From NCBI GenBank assembly GCA_024734495.1, contig JALMQS010000136.1, positions 310,001 to 374,000 of the forward strand: a DNA stretch of 64,000 nucleotides, in the 5' to 3' direction. A program made the position numbers and the translations under genes. Position 1 is the stretch's first letter, and every line of letters begins with the position of its first letter. The notes under the pieces were generated by a model. That model made no database searches and was not told the origin of the DNA. It worked only from the letters and a program-made list of their open reading frames with translations. Shown here piece after piece: positions 28,101-32,215 of this stretch. The stretch is from Forficula auricularia. Taxonomy: Eukaryota; Arthropoda; Insecta; Dermaptera; Forficulidae.

Positions 28101-29437
28101 AAGAACTTTCGGAGATCCTTCAACGTATCACTAAACCGTAACAGTACATTTTTATTTATATAGATATAGTTCCGGAGATATTAAATTTCAAAAATAGAGT
28201 TTTTCAGGCTCTTTAACATTGCACTATACGGGATATCGGAAAATTTACATACATATTTAATTATAATTAAGAAACCCTTCTTACAATTTTTATAAAAAAA
28301 CTAAACCAACATTAAACAATAACCAATACATTTTTTTAAGAAAATTTTAATTCATAGTTACAACAGAGTTTTTGAGAAAATAATGAATAAATAATGAAAA
28401 ATGTATAATTAAAAATTTACACTAAAAACAAGCTGGCAACAACGCAATGATTTAACCTAAAAATGATAAAAATATTCAAGTTCGGACATTGTTGCCAGAT
28501 TTGTCTAACGAGCACGGGATTGGCTAGTAGTGGTACATAAACAGCAAAAAGTTTTGGGCTTATGAATTATGAATCCTTATTGTCTGTTCTATATATCTTA
28601 AGGTAGTTGTTTCGCGACAATATTAGCAAAAAGTTAATGCTAGAGATATATAGAACAGACAATAAGGATTCATAATTCATAAGCCTAAAACTTTTTGCTG
28701 TTTATGTACTGATTCTTGCCAATCTGGCACTATTTTAAGAGATTGAATATTTTTATATTAAAATGACAGATAAAATACATTTTAAAGGTCGATTTATTTC
28801 TATAAAAATAGTTTTGTTATTTTTTAACAAATGTAATCAACGCCTACGTTACGTTTATACATCTTTCGCTGGTTAAATAAATGCGCTGTTGCCCAATTGT
28901 TTTTAGTGTAAATTTTTCATTATTTATTCATTATTATTTCAGAAACTGTGTTGTAACTATGAATCAAAATTGTCTTAAAATATGTATTGGTTATTGTTTA
29001 ATGTTGGTTTAGTTTTTTATAAAAATGGTAAGAAGGGTTTCTTAATTAGAATTAAATATGTATGTAAACTTTCCGATATCCCGTATAGTGCAATATATAA
29101 GAGTCTGAAAAACTCTTTTTGAAATTTAATATCTCTGGAACTATATTGTTCATAAATTTCGTTTTGCCACCAATCGATGCAGAAGTATTTAAATAATAAT
29201 CTGTATAAATTTCAAAAAATCCTAAGGAAACCCATTTGGCGGAACAACTAACTTAATGAAAAAAATTTCTACCATATTAAACTTATAAAATTTCTTTCAA
29301 CCTTAAAAAATTATTTATTTATTTTTTATTTTAAAAATTCAAAAATTAATTGAATTGAATTTATTTTCCCAGATAAGGATGCTGTTGAAAAGCGCTTGCA
29401 TGTTCTTCAGCAACAAGGCTACATCTATTCAACTTGA
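1010..29437 (+). CDS. Atg1: Atg1/ULK autophagy kinase, 3' part of gene (12 exons)
   Basis: Serine/threonine kinase that starts autophagy, known to act in a cytosolic complex with Atg13 and FIP200/Atg17-type partners. Exons: 1010-1170, 1237-1379, 7540-7783, 7852-8008, 10755-10859, 21270-21426, 21501-21626, 23504-23604, 23687-23993, 25601-25737, 27177-27312, 29373-29437. They total 1839 nt (612 residues plus TGA), and all junction phases agree. Visible domains: kinase subdomains VIII-XI (APEVIMS, then [31 protein letters not shown]), a Ser/Pro-rich linker, then a helical C-terminal region (about the last 200 residues) matching the MIT-like/EAT region that binds Atg13. The ATP site and catalytic loop lie upstream of the window. 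The introns hold about 26 kb of repeats. APEVIMS-x2[14 protein letters not shown] is diagnostic of ULK1/2-Atg1 rather than ULK3 or ULK4, from memory of the family. Confidence 0.93.
1237..1379 (+). CDS. Atg1: Atg1 exon: end of kinase domain
   Basis: Acceptor TTGTTTTAG; donor ATAG|GTAAAT. Encodes subdomains X-XI with the conserved Arg of RNARDRMSF and the HPFL end of the kinase fold. Ends in phase 1 and joins G|AT to the exon at 7540 across a 6.2-kb repeat-filled intron. Confidence 0.95.
1556..2441 (+). mobile_element. RTE-like LINE fragment, split by a second LINE
   Basis: Two pieces of one reverse-transcriptase C-terminus. 1560-1800 encodes [13 protein letters not shown] and [18 protein letters not shown]. 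2032-2350 resumes with [34 protein letters not shown] sequence and a GRPKKRW-like tail. This order matches endonuclease-reverse transcriptases of the RTE-like type. The 3' tail is (AAG)n at 2421-2435, not poly-A. Sense orientation in an Atg1 intron; stops and frameshifts make it dead. The gap is filled by the element at about 1801-2031. Confidence 0.75.
1801..2031 (+). mobile_element. CR1/L2-like LINE 3' end inserted in RTE-like LINE
   Basis: 3'-terminal fragment ending ATCAATATCATT followed by a 14-A run. The same terminus (TATCAATATCATTATAAAA) ends the LINE at 2674-3798. The text ATGGAGGGGCCATCCC also occurs in reverse complement in the copy at 21774-22512. Severely 5'-truncated; no coding part remains. 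It separates KNKYLS from EGKVRIY of the host LINE. Confidence 0.7.
2600..2673. repeat. 74-bp near-perfect hairpin
   Basis: GCTTCATGTAAATTTATAAC is followed, after a short centre at CAAAACGTTTTG, by its near-perfect reverse complement ending ATGAAGC. It abuts the 5' end of the LINE at 2674. Confidence 0.7.
2674..3798 (+). mobile_element. CR1/L2-like LINE, 5'-truncated, poly-A tail
   Basis: Reverse-transcriptase part of a non-LTR retrotransposon. Visible in order: NAGVP at about 2767 (block of the RT fold), frameshifts, then CYADDST around 2858 with the catalytic [37 protein letters not shown] and [16 protein letters not shown]. Open frame 3067-3684 (205 residues), stop TAA, a short 3' UTR and an A run at 3777-3798. 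A stop after FNAG and a frameshift near 2790 show it is inactive. Two shorter copies lie in reverse at 6239 and 21774. The exact clade (CR1, L2 or Daphne-like) is not decided. Confidence 0.8.
3797..3845 (+). ncRNA. Hammerhead ribozyme-like core (weak stem I)
   Basis: CUGAAGA at 3803-3809; stem II 3810-3829 (UGGCC with GGUC); GAA at 3830-3832; stem III ACGU at 3833-3836; H17 = A at 3837. All core positions fit CUGANGA...GAA...H. Stem I is at most about 4 bp, because the LINE poly-A lies directly upstream. Confidence 0.45.
4222..4365 (+). mobile_element. LINE C-terminal scrap with (AAGT)n tail
   Basis: The frame reads [20 protein letters not shown], then [12 protein letters not shown]: the C-terminal tail typical of RTE/R-type LINE polyproteins. 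It is followed by AAGTAAGTAAGTAAGTAA at 4344-4361, a short-tandem-repeat 3' tail. Confidence 0.55.
4488..4728 (-). mobile_element. LINE 3' end with target-site duplication
   Basis: A poly-T run at 4488-4497 marks the 3' tail on the - strand. GC-rich body with TTTTAGTCGGTAGGAGTCCG, a 3'-UTR motif of jockey/R1-type LINEs (from memory). Flanked by a 13-bp direct repeat, TTCGAAAGCATCT, at 4475-4487 and 4729-4741, which fixes both ends. No coding sequence. Confidence 0.75.
4742..5045. other. Atg1 intron, no feature seen
   Basis: AT-rich sequence with no recognised repeat or exon signal. Confidence 0.4.
5046..5770 (-). mobile_element. Jockey-like LINE C-terminal fragment
   Basis: The - strand frame 5331-5756 has the C-terminal domain of a LINE polyprotein: [20 protein letters not shown], then a zinc-knuckle-like [20 protein letters not shown] (C-x2-C-x8-H-x4-C). 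The 3' end is probably the TTTAT/TCTA-rich stretch near 5050-5080. RT domain absent here. Confidence 0.6.
5930..6238 (-). mobile_element. LINE reverse-transcriptase C-terminal fragment
   Basis: The - strand frame reads [18 protein letters not shown], then after a C-run frameshift [19 protein letters not shown] and [19 protein letters not shown]. This matches the thumb region of jockey/CR1 type RTs (ALF.S...YGI..WG). The 10-bp C run at 6140-6149 breaks the frame. It may be the upstream part of the LINE at 5046-5770 separated by a deletion; this is inference. Confidence 0.6.
6239..7015 (-). mobile_element. CR1/L2-like LINE, 5'-truncated
   Basis: T-rich 3' tail at 6239-6258. The - strand frames give [30 protein letters not shown] and [17 protein letters not shown]. 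Same family as 2674-3798. A 10-G run (6561-6570) and a stop in LE*GSHL inactivate it. Confidence 0.75.
7540..7783 (+). CDS. Atg1: Atg1 exon: Ser/Pro-rich linker
   Basis: Acceptor TTTTTAAAG; donor GGAC|GTAAGT. Encodes [20 protein letters not shown], a Pro/Ser-rich stretch with ARRxSS-like basic patches ([11 protein letters not shown]) and [11 protein letters not shown], a conserved ULK linker motif. Probably disordered and phosphorylated. Confidence 0.9.
7852..8008 (+). CDS. Atg1: Atg1 exon: linker
   Basis: Acceptor ATTTTTACAG; donor CCAAA|GTTAGT. Encodes [20 protein letters not shown] and [14 protein letters not shown]. Phase 2 in, 0 out. Intron 7784-7851 is only 68 bp. Confidence 0.9.
8215..8595. 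pseudogene. Mariner relic with internal inversion
   Basis: On + at about 8473-8590 the frame gives RPHTSLMT and [20 protein letters not shown], i.e. the region after the second catalytic Asp through the third (SPD...SD) of a mariner transposase. On - at 8305-8472 the frame gives the downstream C-terminal end ([16 protein letters not shown]). The two are adjacent parts of one protein in opposite orientation, so the 3' part is flipped, with the junction near 8472 (GCGCGG). The right side is cut by the LINE at 8596. Confidence 0.7.
8596..8985 (-). mobile_element. RTE-like LINE fragment with (GAA)n tail
   Basis: The - strand frame reads [51 protein letters not shown] and [10 protein letters not shown]: the C-terminus of the same family as 1556-2441, better preserved. 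The 3' end is a CTT run on + (8595-8621), so the tail is (GAA)n. 5'-truncated at an A-rich junction near 8978-8990. Confidence 0.8.
8986..9990. mobile_element. Foldback of Tc1/mariner type, HTH remnant inside
   Basis: Left arm about 8990-9130 and right arm about 9640-9780 are inverted. The right arm continues to a full end, GACTGTCTCAAGATAAAAAA...ACTCACCCGGTATAT (about 9985). The left outer arm is missing. The centre holds frame 9292-9597 with [32 protein letters not shown], matching the N-terminal helix-turn-helix (DUF4817-like) of insect IS630/Tc1-mariner transposases. A second, complete copy is at 15037-16124. Confidence 0.7.
9991..10294. other. Atg1 intron, no feature seen
   Basis: AT-rich; no recognised repeat, exon or RNA signal. 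Confidence 0.4.
10295..10668. mobile_element. Hammerhead-bearing foldback 1
   Basis: Arms GAGTGGATATTAGTGAGGCA (left) and GCCTCTTCAATATCCACTC (right) bound an inverted pair of about 150 bp each. Both arms carry the GACGTTTCGG/CCGAAACGTC block. The spacer carries GCCACTGAAAGAGGAGACAG, an upstream motif shared with 18040-18110 and 20240-20310. The left arm (read on -) is core-intact; the right arm has CGGAAGA in place of CUGAAGA. Confidence 0.75.
10347..10404 (-). ncRNA. Hammerhead ribozyme candidate 1
   Basis: Read on -: stem I 5' CUUUUCAAAACC; CUGAAGA (10392-10386); stem II AGGAGG...CCUCC (10385-10369); GAA; ACGU; C17 (10361); stem I 3' GGUUUAUGAA. Stem I pairs AAACC with GGUUU, then a 2-nt mismatch and UU(U) with (G)AA. 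All invariant core bases are present. Confidence 0.65.
10755..10859 (+). CDS. Atg1: Atg1 exon: linker
   Basis: Acceptor CTATTTTAG; donor CCCTCG|GTAAAT. Encodes [18 protein letters not shown] and [16 protein letters not shown]. 105 nt, phase 0 both sides, so it could be skipped without a frameshift. Confidence 0.88.
11449..11641 (-). mobile_element. tRNA-derived SINE with target-site duplication
   Basis: On - the head is tRNA-like: GGCTAATCGGTAGCGT resembles box A and GAGTTCGAATCCGAC contains a perfect box B. A tRNA-unrelated body follows, then a 3' poly-A (T run 11446-11470 on +). Flanked by the 12-bp direct repeat AATGATAATTTT at 11437-11448 and 11642-11653. About 190 bp in total. Box A/B would support Pol III transcription. 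Confidence 0.85.
11883..12500 (-). mobile_element. hAT element, internally deleted (ZBED5/GTF2IRD2-like)
   Basis: TIRs CATAGGTGTCAAACTC (left) and GAATTTGACACCTATG (right). Flanking octamers CTCTAGCC and TTCTAGCT match 6 of 8. The - strand coding remnant at about 12400-12230 reads [20 protein letters not shown], then [14 protein letters not shown], which matches the C-terminal half of hAT transposases related to ZBED5/GTF2IRD2. The N-terminal half is deleted. Confidence 0.75.
12652..13469 (-). mobile_element. LINE with RNase H, 5'-truncated, 12-bp TSD
   Basis: On -, 13458-13390 encodes [15 protein letters not shown], the C-terminal motif of an RNase H domain. 13389-12976 continues with [20 protein letters not shown] and the Cys/His segment [18 protein letters not shown]. 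This order is typical of I/R1/Loa-type LINEs. The 3' UTR contains GACAAGGGTTATTAGCGCC (+ strand reading) and a 53-bp repeat. Flanked by AACGATATCAAT at 12640-12651 and 13470-13481. Inserted into the hAT relic to its right. Confidence 0.85.
12785..12902. repeat. 53-bp tandem repeat, 2.2 copies
   Basis: ATAACAACAAAATAGACC starts at 12785, 12838 and 12891. It lies in the 3' UTR of the RNase-H LINE. Confidence 0.85.
13482..14523 (-). pseudogene. hAT transposase relic (ZBED5/GTF2IRD2-like)
   Basis: Several - strand frames in protein order: 14290-14090 [14 protein letters not shown]... and [20 protein letters not shown]; then [73 protein letters not shown]. These are recognisable blocks of the ZBED5/SCAND3-like hAT family, broken by at least five stops or shifts. 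The 5' end on - looks like a hAT terminus: CAGTGTTGTTAAAAG at 14514, then GCCGCAAGATATTTCAGG. The right side is cut by the LINE. Confidence 0.65.
15037..16124. mobile_element. Foldback of Tc1/mariner type, complete ends
   Basis: Left end ATACCGGGTGAGTTTTTTTA; right end AAAAAACTCACTCGGTATAT. Arms about 400 bp. The centre (15600-15740) holds a decayed copy of the same helix-turn-helix frame seen at 9292-9597 (MVLIYA... RVVNLLKK). Flanked by TATA-rich DNA, consistent with TA insertion. Non-autonomous; a complete version of the 8986-9990 element. Confidence 0.8.
16131..16188. repeat. Short perfect hairpin
   Basis: ATATCCAAAAAATAAGAGGA and its complement AATTCCTTTTATTTTTTGGATAT-like arm flank an AT centre. 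Arms about 22 bp. It abuts the foldback on its left. Confidence 0.7.
16189..16797. other. Atg1 intron, nothing recognised
   Basis: Very AT-rich sequence without TIRs, frames or exon signals. Confidence 0.4.
16806..17132. mobile_element. hAT-type MITE with 8-bp TSD
   Basis: TIRs CAGTGGCGTAACTATA and TATTGTTACGCCACTG. Flanking octamers ATGGAGCC (16798-16805) and ATGAAGCC (17133-17140) match 7 of 8. 327 bp, no frame. Confidence 0.88.
17530..17755. mobile_element. Hammerhead-bearing foldback 2
   Basis: Inverted arms AAAGTAAAGGGTGT...AAACTCAAAGAGGTTTA and the mirror ...TAAACCTCTTTGAGTTTTAT...ACACCCTTTACTTT. A solo, shortened copy lies at 49335-49420. The left arm, read on -, has an intact CUGAUGA; in the right arm it is CUGUUUU. 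Confidence 0.75.
17598..17646 (-). ncRNA. Hammerhead ribozyme candidate 2 (weak stem II)
   Basis: On -: stem I 5' UGUAAACUC; CUGAUGA (17637-17631); stem II region 17630-17617 (only GG/CC and one inner pair); GAA; stem III AUAUAU; H17 = U (17607); stem I 3' GAGUUUGUA, giving about 9 pairs including wobble. The core is intact but stem II has decayed. Confidence 0.5.
17906..18290. mobile_element. Hammerhead-bearing foldback 3
   Basis: Arms TGTAATTGGATGTTGATGAA and TTCATCAACATCCAATTACA, each about 130 bp, followed inward by AAACCGACGTTTCGGAG and its complement. The left arm read on - has CUGAAGA; the right arm has AUGAAGA, a mutation of the essential C3. Confidence 0.8.
17984..18036 (-). ncRNA. 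Hammerhead ribozyme candidate 3
   Basis: On -: stem I 5' UUUGUUACC; CUGAAGA (18027-18021); stem II AGGAGAG/CUCC (18020-18003); GAA; ACGU; C17 (17995); stem I 3' GGUUUAACAAA. ACC pairs with GGU and UUUGUU with AACAAA around a 2-nt bulge. Complete core. Confidence 0.65.
18285..18465. mobile_element. Hammerhead-bearing foldback 4
   Basis: TTATTTACTATATTTGTTTG at the left, with its complement CAAACAAATAAATAATATA at the right. The left arm read on - contains a complete core; the right arm keeps only AAACTATAGTCTC. Confidence 0.65.
18301..18346 (-). ncRNA. Hammerhead ribozyme candidate 4 (ACUAUAGU stem III)
   Basis: On -: AGA then CUGAUGA (18342-18336); stem II GAGGGC/GCUUUC with CAA loop; GAA (18319-18317); stem III ACUAUAGU, an 8-nt palindrome; C17 at 18308; then UCAAAC. 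Stem I has only 2 clear pairs (AG with UC... ) next to the core. Same stem III as the copy at 63141. Confidence 0.55.
18645..19118. mobile_element. Foldback with 17-bp triplet repeat at centre
   Basis: Arms TTGTTTTGATCGCGCTTTTT and AAAAAGCGCGATCAAAACAA extend out to TTCTCATTAATATATTAAAG and its complement. The centre (18800-18960) holds a likely LINE 3' end (- strand GAATAAAGATTTATTTATT) and three copies of TAGCTACAATACATTAA at 18890-18942. Confidence 0.65.
19119..19505. other. Atg1 intron, no clear feature
   Basis: AT-rich. It begins with AGAACAACCTCTTTG, shared with 17265 and 18515, but no element ends are defined. Confidence 0.4.
19506..19664. mobile_element. MITE, GAGGGGTGAACCGCG family, copy 1
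   Basis: Begins CGAGGGGTGAACCGCG and ends CGCGGTTCACCCCTCG. Flanks GAGTGAAG and AGGTGAAG are a near 8-bp duplication. Copies 2 and 3 are at 23171 and 42645. Confidence 0.85.
19880..20420. mobile_element. Eroded hammerhead foldback with hAT-like insertion
   Basis: CTTCCTTCCTTCTTTAGCGT (left) and TTTTAAACCCTGAAGAAAG (right, 20312-20330) are decayed arms of the family at 10295. The right arm keeps CUGAAGA, but stem II and GAAAC are gone. Between them, 20010-20060 has GGGCGGATCCAGGGGGGCGG, a hAT-type terminus, followed by a GT/G-run at 20140-20170. Confidence 0.5.
20441..20642. mobile_element. Near-perfect palindromic MITE
   Basis: GGGCCAGTTGTATGTCGG at the left and its exact complement CCGACATACAACTGGCCC at the right. 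Arms about 95 bp with few mismatches, and a loop near 20536-20547. Flanked by TA on both sides. The high identity between arms suggests recent insertion. Transcription of the intron would form a long hairpin. Confidence 0.9.
20695..20990 (+). repeat. AACCGACTTCAAAAA family repeat, fragment
   Basis: Starts ACGACTTCAAAAAAGGAGGA and shares about 290 bp with 34579-34935 (TTCTCAATTCGACTGAATTT, GATTTTGATGATTTTTTT, GTATAGCTCCAAGATA). It is a widespread insect repeat type. The opposite end is not present here. Confidence 0.75.
21270..21426 (+). CDS. Atg1: Atg1 exon: linker
   Basis: Acceptor CTCTTTTAG; donor TCTG|GTAATT. Encodes [20 protein letters not shown], a basic phosphosite-like stretch, and [19 protein letters not shown]. 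The preceding intron is 10.4 kb of nested repeats. Confidence 0.92.
21501..21626 (+). CDS. Atg1: Atg1 exon: linker
   Basis: Acceptor TTTTTCCAG; donor TCAG|GTATTT. Encodes [18 protein letters not shown] and [16 protein letters not shown]. Phase 1 in and out, 126 nt. Confidence 0.92.
21774..22512 (-). mobile_element. CR1/L2-like LINE, 5'-truncated
   Basis: T run at 21776-21787 (poly-A tail on -). Frames on - include [35 protein letters not shown] and [18 protein letters not shown], then a shifted [18 protein letters not shown]. Closest in-window relative of 2674-3798. Antisense to Atg1. Confidence 0.8.
22530..23170. other. Atg1 intron, nothing recognised
   Basis: AT-rich, no element ends visible. 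Confidence 0.4.
23171..23324. mobile_element. MITE, GAGGGGTGAACCGCG family, copy 2
   Basis: Starts CGAGGGGTGAACCTCG and ends CGCGATTCATCCCTTG. Internal CTACTTCCACTTCCACTT and AATTCCAAAATAATTCC match the other two copies. Flanks GATAGAAA and GATATGAA match 6 of 8. Confidence 0.85.
23504..23604 (+). CDS. Atg1: Atg1 exon: linker
   Basis: Acceptor TTATTTTGCAG; donor TTGAA|GTTAGT. Encodes [19 protein letters not shown] and [27 protein letters not shown] sequence is a conserved start of the ULK C-terminal region. Confidence 0.93.
23687..23993 (+). CDS. Atg1: Atg1 exon: start of C-terminal MIT-like region
   Basis: Acceptor TTTATTTTAG; donor CATG|GTAAAT. Encodes [20 protein letters not shown], then [20 protein letters not shown], amphipathic helices of the first MIT-like repeat. 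Intron 23605-23686 is 82 bp. Confidence 0.95.
24177..25420 (+). pseudogene. Full-length mariner transposon, transposase inactivated
   Basis: Cut-and-paste DNA transposon of 1244 bp. TIR GGTGTACAAATAGGTTTTGA at 24177 and its complement (TCAAAACTTATTTGTAGGCC) ending at 25420, flanked by TA. The transposase starts at 24321 with the N-terminal HTH ([31 protein letters not shown]). The catalytic Asp residues of the D,D34D triad are all visible: [32 protein letters not shown]. It is broken by TGA at 24675, a frameshift near 24850-24870, TAG near 24909 and TGA at 25286. It looks like the mauritiana-type subfamily. Sits in the Atg1 intron in sense orientation. Confidence 0.93.
25601..25737 (+). CDS. 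Atg1: Atg1 exon: C-terminal helical region
   Basis: Acceptor TTTTTTTCAG; donor AAATG|GTAGGT. Encodes [20 protein letters not shown] and [15 protein letters not shown]. Helical, second MIT-like repeat. Confidence 0.93.
25964..26294. repeat. 204-bp direct duplication at the edge of a repeat
   Basis: ATTTACTCTTATATTCATAT...CTTTACCATACAGGGTAT occurs at about 25975-26090 and again at about 26179-26294, offset 204 bp. Each copy runs up to the start of the TTTACCATACA element, so the duplication includes intron sequence plus the first part of that element. Confidence 0.85.
26066..26880 (+). mobile_element. TTTACCATACA repeat with internal minisatellite
   Basis: Starts ACTTTACCATACAGGGTATG and ends TGTATGGTAAAGTCAAG... 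CACATCAGAACAC, so ACTTTACCATACA is inverted at the two ends. Inside are GAGCGAAACCATGGCATTTC, TCTGTTAGTTAGTCTG, a hypervariable G run (26530-26540, 26651-26666) and about two units of a ~119-bp minisatellite (CCAAATTTTGTATACATAAT). Other copies: 43105, 45380, 51403, 59788, 62393. No transposase frame. Confidence 0.75.
27177..27312 (+). CDS. Atg1: Atg1 exon: C-terminal helical region
   Basis: Acceptor CCTAAATTAG; donor AAGAT|GTAAAT. Encodes [20 protein letters not shown] and [20 protein letters not shown]. Confidence 0.93.
27614..29256. mobile_element. Inverted pair of TTAAGGTAGTTGTT elements
   Basis: Outer ends TTAAGGTAGTCGTTCCTCC and GGCGGAACAACTAACTTAA. Two head-to-head copies of the element seen at 174-941 meet near 28597 (CTTAAGGTAGTTGTTTCGCG). 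The left copy is missing its inner end and contains the Helitron at 27727-28164; the right copy 28598-29256 is complete. TTAA lies at both outer borders. Confidence 0.8.
27727..28164 (-). mobile_element. Non-autonomous Helitron with empty-site proof
   Basis: Read on -: starts TCTATATAAATAAAAATG, ends CGTCAGCTAG (CTRR rule), with a GC hairpin (CGCCGG...CCGGGCG) about 5 nt before the end, and lies exactly between host A and T without duplication. The inverted sister copy at about 29110-29165 preserves the empty site (GAACAATATAGTTCC), which fixes both borders. 438 bp; no Rep/helicase frame. Confidence 0.88.
29373..29437 (+). CDS. Atg1: Atg1 last coding exon
   Basis: Acceptor TTATTTTCCCAG; encodes [20 protein letters not shown] then TGA at 29435-29437. 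Confidence 0.93.
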
Positions 29438-29960
29438 CGGGGAACCACCTCCTCACTGCTCACAGTCTCGAATCGATGCTGGCTCATTCCTCAAATGATT
29501 TATCTTCCTTCATTTAAACACTTATTAAATGAGCAACTGTCCCACTCAAATGAACAACAATATTTTTTTTATTAAATGATTCTTTTTTTAGATACACTCT
29601 ATAAAAAATGCTTTTAACAATCGAAAATTTTTTAAAGAGTAAATCATTGAGATGTTTATTTGCATTATGCAGAGGACAACCTCATTTATTTATTCTTTAA
29701 AATCAACAACTCTGCTACTCTCGGCAAAAAAAAAATCTTAATGAAATCTATTTATTTTAATAATTAAGTAAGAAACTCTTACCACTATACTTTTAACCTT
29801 TTGTAATATATAATGTATGTTTTCAAGTGATTTTTCTAGGTTCATTGAAGAATAAACCTATTTCCATTTAGACTCAATATACAGCATATATTTATAAATA
29901 TAAATATATATTATATATAAATAAATAATACTTATAAAAATTTATGTTATCTAGTTGATA
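29438..29960 (+). other. Atg1: Atg1 3' UTR (approximate)
   Basis: Follows the TGA. AATAAA-type signals occur at 29853 (GAATAAACC) and near 29918-29927. The true end is not determined. 29650-29740 contains a repeat (GATGTTTATTTGCATTATGC...GAGGACAACCTC) also seen at 17265 and 18515, so the UTR probably includes repeat sequence. Confidence 0.45.
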
Positions 29961-30720
29961 TCAGGATATAGTGATTATAATTTGAATGATCTTAATAAGT
30001 AATCATTTTACATATATAACTCTAATTTTAATTAAAATAAAACCTTTTTACTAAACTATTGTTTTTCTTATTCATATTCATTTTCAAGCATTATTATATT
30101 TCAGATCCACATAATTAAGGTGTTCTTTCACAAATGCAAAAATTCAAGAAGTCTTTGAAACTTGGAATATAAGTCATTAAAAAGCATAATACACACTGTT
30201 AAAATTTTAAGACTATTTACACACACCAAACATACTTGAAATAATTGTAGTTAAAAATGAAATTTTTGTGCATATGGTAGCATGGGAAAGGGTGGGCGAC
30301 CGAGTCATTATTATATTTTTTTTTCATTGAAGGACTTTCACCATATTGATGAAAAACTAATATTTGCTAGAATAATATATTGCGAAGTAACTTAAAAAAA
30401 AAATTGAAATTATTTACCACATAATTTTGATAAAAAAAACAAACATATTTGGCCGATTATTTTTAATGGAGGGGGATATAAGCACAATGGCTTGGATTGG
30501 CGCAAGAGCAAAATTTTATGTGGGCGAGGTAAATTTTTGCAGGAGGCCTCCCTTCCATGGTGTCGCAATTTTACATGGAGAAGAGAAAAATTTGGTTGGG
30601 GGTTTTGGGAAATTTCTTTTTTTAACAAAGGTGAACAAAAAAAACTTTAAACTTTCCGTCCGGGGTCCAGATGCTTACAAAATGTTACTGTTGCTAGCCC
30701 AAAAGCAAATTTGAGGTATA
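29961..30720. other. Intergenic, frame 30427-30714 not recognised
   Basis: Mostly AT-rich. 30427-30714 is an open + frame of 95 codons (GDISTMAWIGARAKFYVGEV), without a recognisable family; the opposite strand is also open. Probably a repeat. Confidence 0.3.
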
Positions 30721-30732
30721 TCAATATATATA

Positions 30733-30765
30733 CACTGCGCGTCAAAAAAAAAAGGTAACAAACAA
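30733..30765. repeat. Possible Tc1/mariner-type end
   Basis: TACACTGCGCGTCAAAAAAA resembles a CACTGCGGGTCAAAA terminus. No matching opposite end was found, so this is tentative. Confidence 0.3.
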
Positions 30766-31084
30766 ATTTTTTCAAAAAAAGACAAAATAAAATATATTTT
30801 AAATACAATTTAATCAGATTAAACCTTTAATAAGATTTATTTTAAACATTTCTAAATAATATTAACATTTATTTAAATCATTTTAATAAAAGAACTTATT
30901 TAAAATTAAAAAAAATTAAATAATGTGATATTTATCATATTGCTTTGAATTCTGATATCTCGATTTTAATCATTTAAGCCGTTGGGCCCCTTTATCGTAC
31001 AATATATATACATCGAAATATTTACAAAATTTAAATAATACATTATTTTTATTAGCGTAACGCTAAAACATTCCAATAAAGTAA

Positions 31085-31345
31085 CCTAGAATAATAGCAA
31101 ACAATATTATACTGCTAGGCTAAATGCCGGTGGAGTTCTGCCTCCAAATCGTTCAGAGGGCGCACTATCCTCCTCAATTCAACCGGCAACGCGTTCCATA
31201 CTTTCGTCGCCGTCACTTTGAAGGAATAATGAATAAATTTTCAAAATTTTACGTTGCTTCAGAGTTATGGGTATTTGCGCTGCGAGAGGCCCCTCGGACC
31301 GTGAGGCCTAACGCCGCCTCTGGGCTTGGAAACGATCCATTCATA
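31085..31345 (-). mobile_element. CR1/L2-like LINE C-terminal relic
   Basis: The - strand frame at about 31230-31110 reads SFKVTATKVWNALPVELRRI, then LNDLEAELHRHLA and a stop. VWN.LP..LR with a terminal F/L..L is the typical tail of LINE reverse transcriptases. The upstream part has GC-rich but broken frames. Confidence 0.65.
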
Positions 31346-31439
31346 TAATTATAGAAAGTAGTAGCGTAAAATGTACAGACACGTTAAAAAAAACATAACC
31401 TAAAATTTTAACACCGTCCATATTTATAGAGTAGTTACG

Positions 31440-31740
31440 AGGCTAAACCTTTTTTGTGGATTGTCGCGAAAGAACCTCCTTAAATAAATGAAGAGAAAAA
31501 GTTTTAACTTTTAATTTTCTTTTGTTTAAACTGACATTTCTCTCTTTATCTTTTTGTAATTTATTTAATACGATCTCTAAACGACCATCGTGTTCCTTCT
31601 CGTTAGCACCAAAAACTAAAATATCGTCCATTAGCGCTTCAGAATCCTTAACGGGTTGTAAAGTATCTGCCAATCTCTCATAAAGTGCTCACTAGCAGAT
31701 GTGATCCCGAAAGAAACACGATTAAAATTCTTTTTAGATA
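31440..31740 (-). pseudogene. Ty3/gypsy reverse-transcriptase relic
   Basis: The - strand has two frames in RT order: FNRVSFGITSASEHFMR (finger/palm motif FxxLPFGxxxAP) at about 31735-31675, then ALMDDILVFGANEKEHDGRL at about 31640, where the YxDD box is replaced by LMDD. The two are joined by a frameshift. No LTRs, protease or integrase are visible. Old and inactive. Confidence 0.8.
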
Positions 31741-31744
31741 CCAC

Positions 31745-32140
31745 TACTATGTTGTGTAATATGCCTTATATTGCTATGTTTATTGTATGCTATATGATCT
31801 ATTATATTCTAAGTTTTCTCCAAATATGTCAGGGTTCAGTATTCAGGGTTAATATGTTCAGGGTCAGTATTTTCTTTATTGGGCCGTAGGAAGGGCGCTC
31901 TCACTCTTACAGACAAAAGTTACAAATTTAGTTATATATAATATATACAGTGGCATTTTATAATAAAGTTAAAATTTCATAGGGCTGGTCATTAACTGAC
32001 TTGGGTAAAACACCCCTGTCCCTGGGTTTGATTTTTTTTTTAACATTGATTAATTGTGACCCGCACTATACGAGCCCCGTCCCAACTCAATTGGCCCATC
32101 CAAAACTATTCAACAAGGGTCAAGTTGTTTTTCCACTTTT
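31745..32140. other. Intergenic, nothing recognised
   Basis: Contains a short direct repeat of TCAGTATTCAGGGTTAAT-like sequence at 31830-31865 but no element ends. Confidence 0.35.
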
Positions 32141-32142
32141 AC

Positions 32143-32215
32143 AGGGGCGGACCGTGAATTTGTGGGGCCCTGGGCTAACTTCTTGGGGGAGCTACCTAAT
32201 TAATTAAACTAATTG
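32143..32215. mobile_element. hAT-like terminus, solo
   Basis: CAGGGGCGGACCGTGAATTT followed by GTGGGGCCCTGGGC resembles hAT ends of the CAGGGGCGGA type. The partner end was not found. Confidence 0.4.

Noticed and set aside
30427..30714. Two overlapping open frames as a small gene
   Set aside because: Both strands open, no conserved motif, no splice or polyadenylation context.
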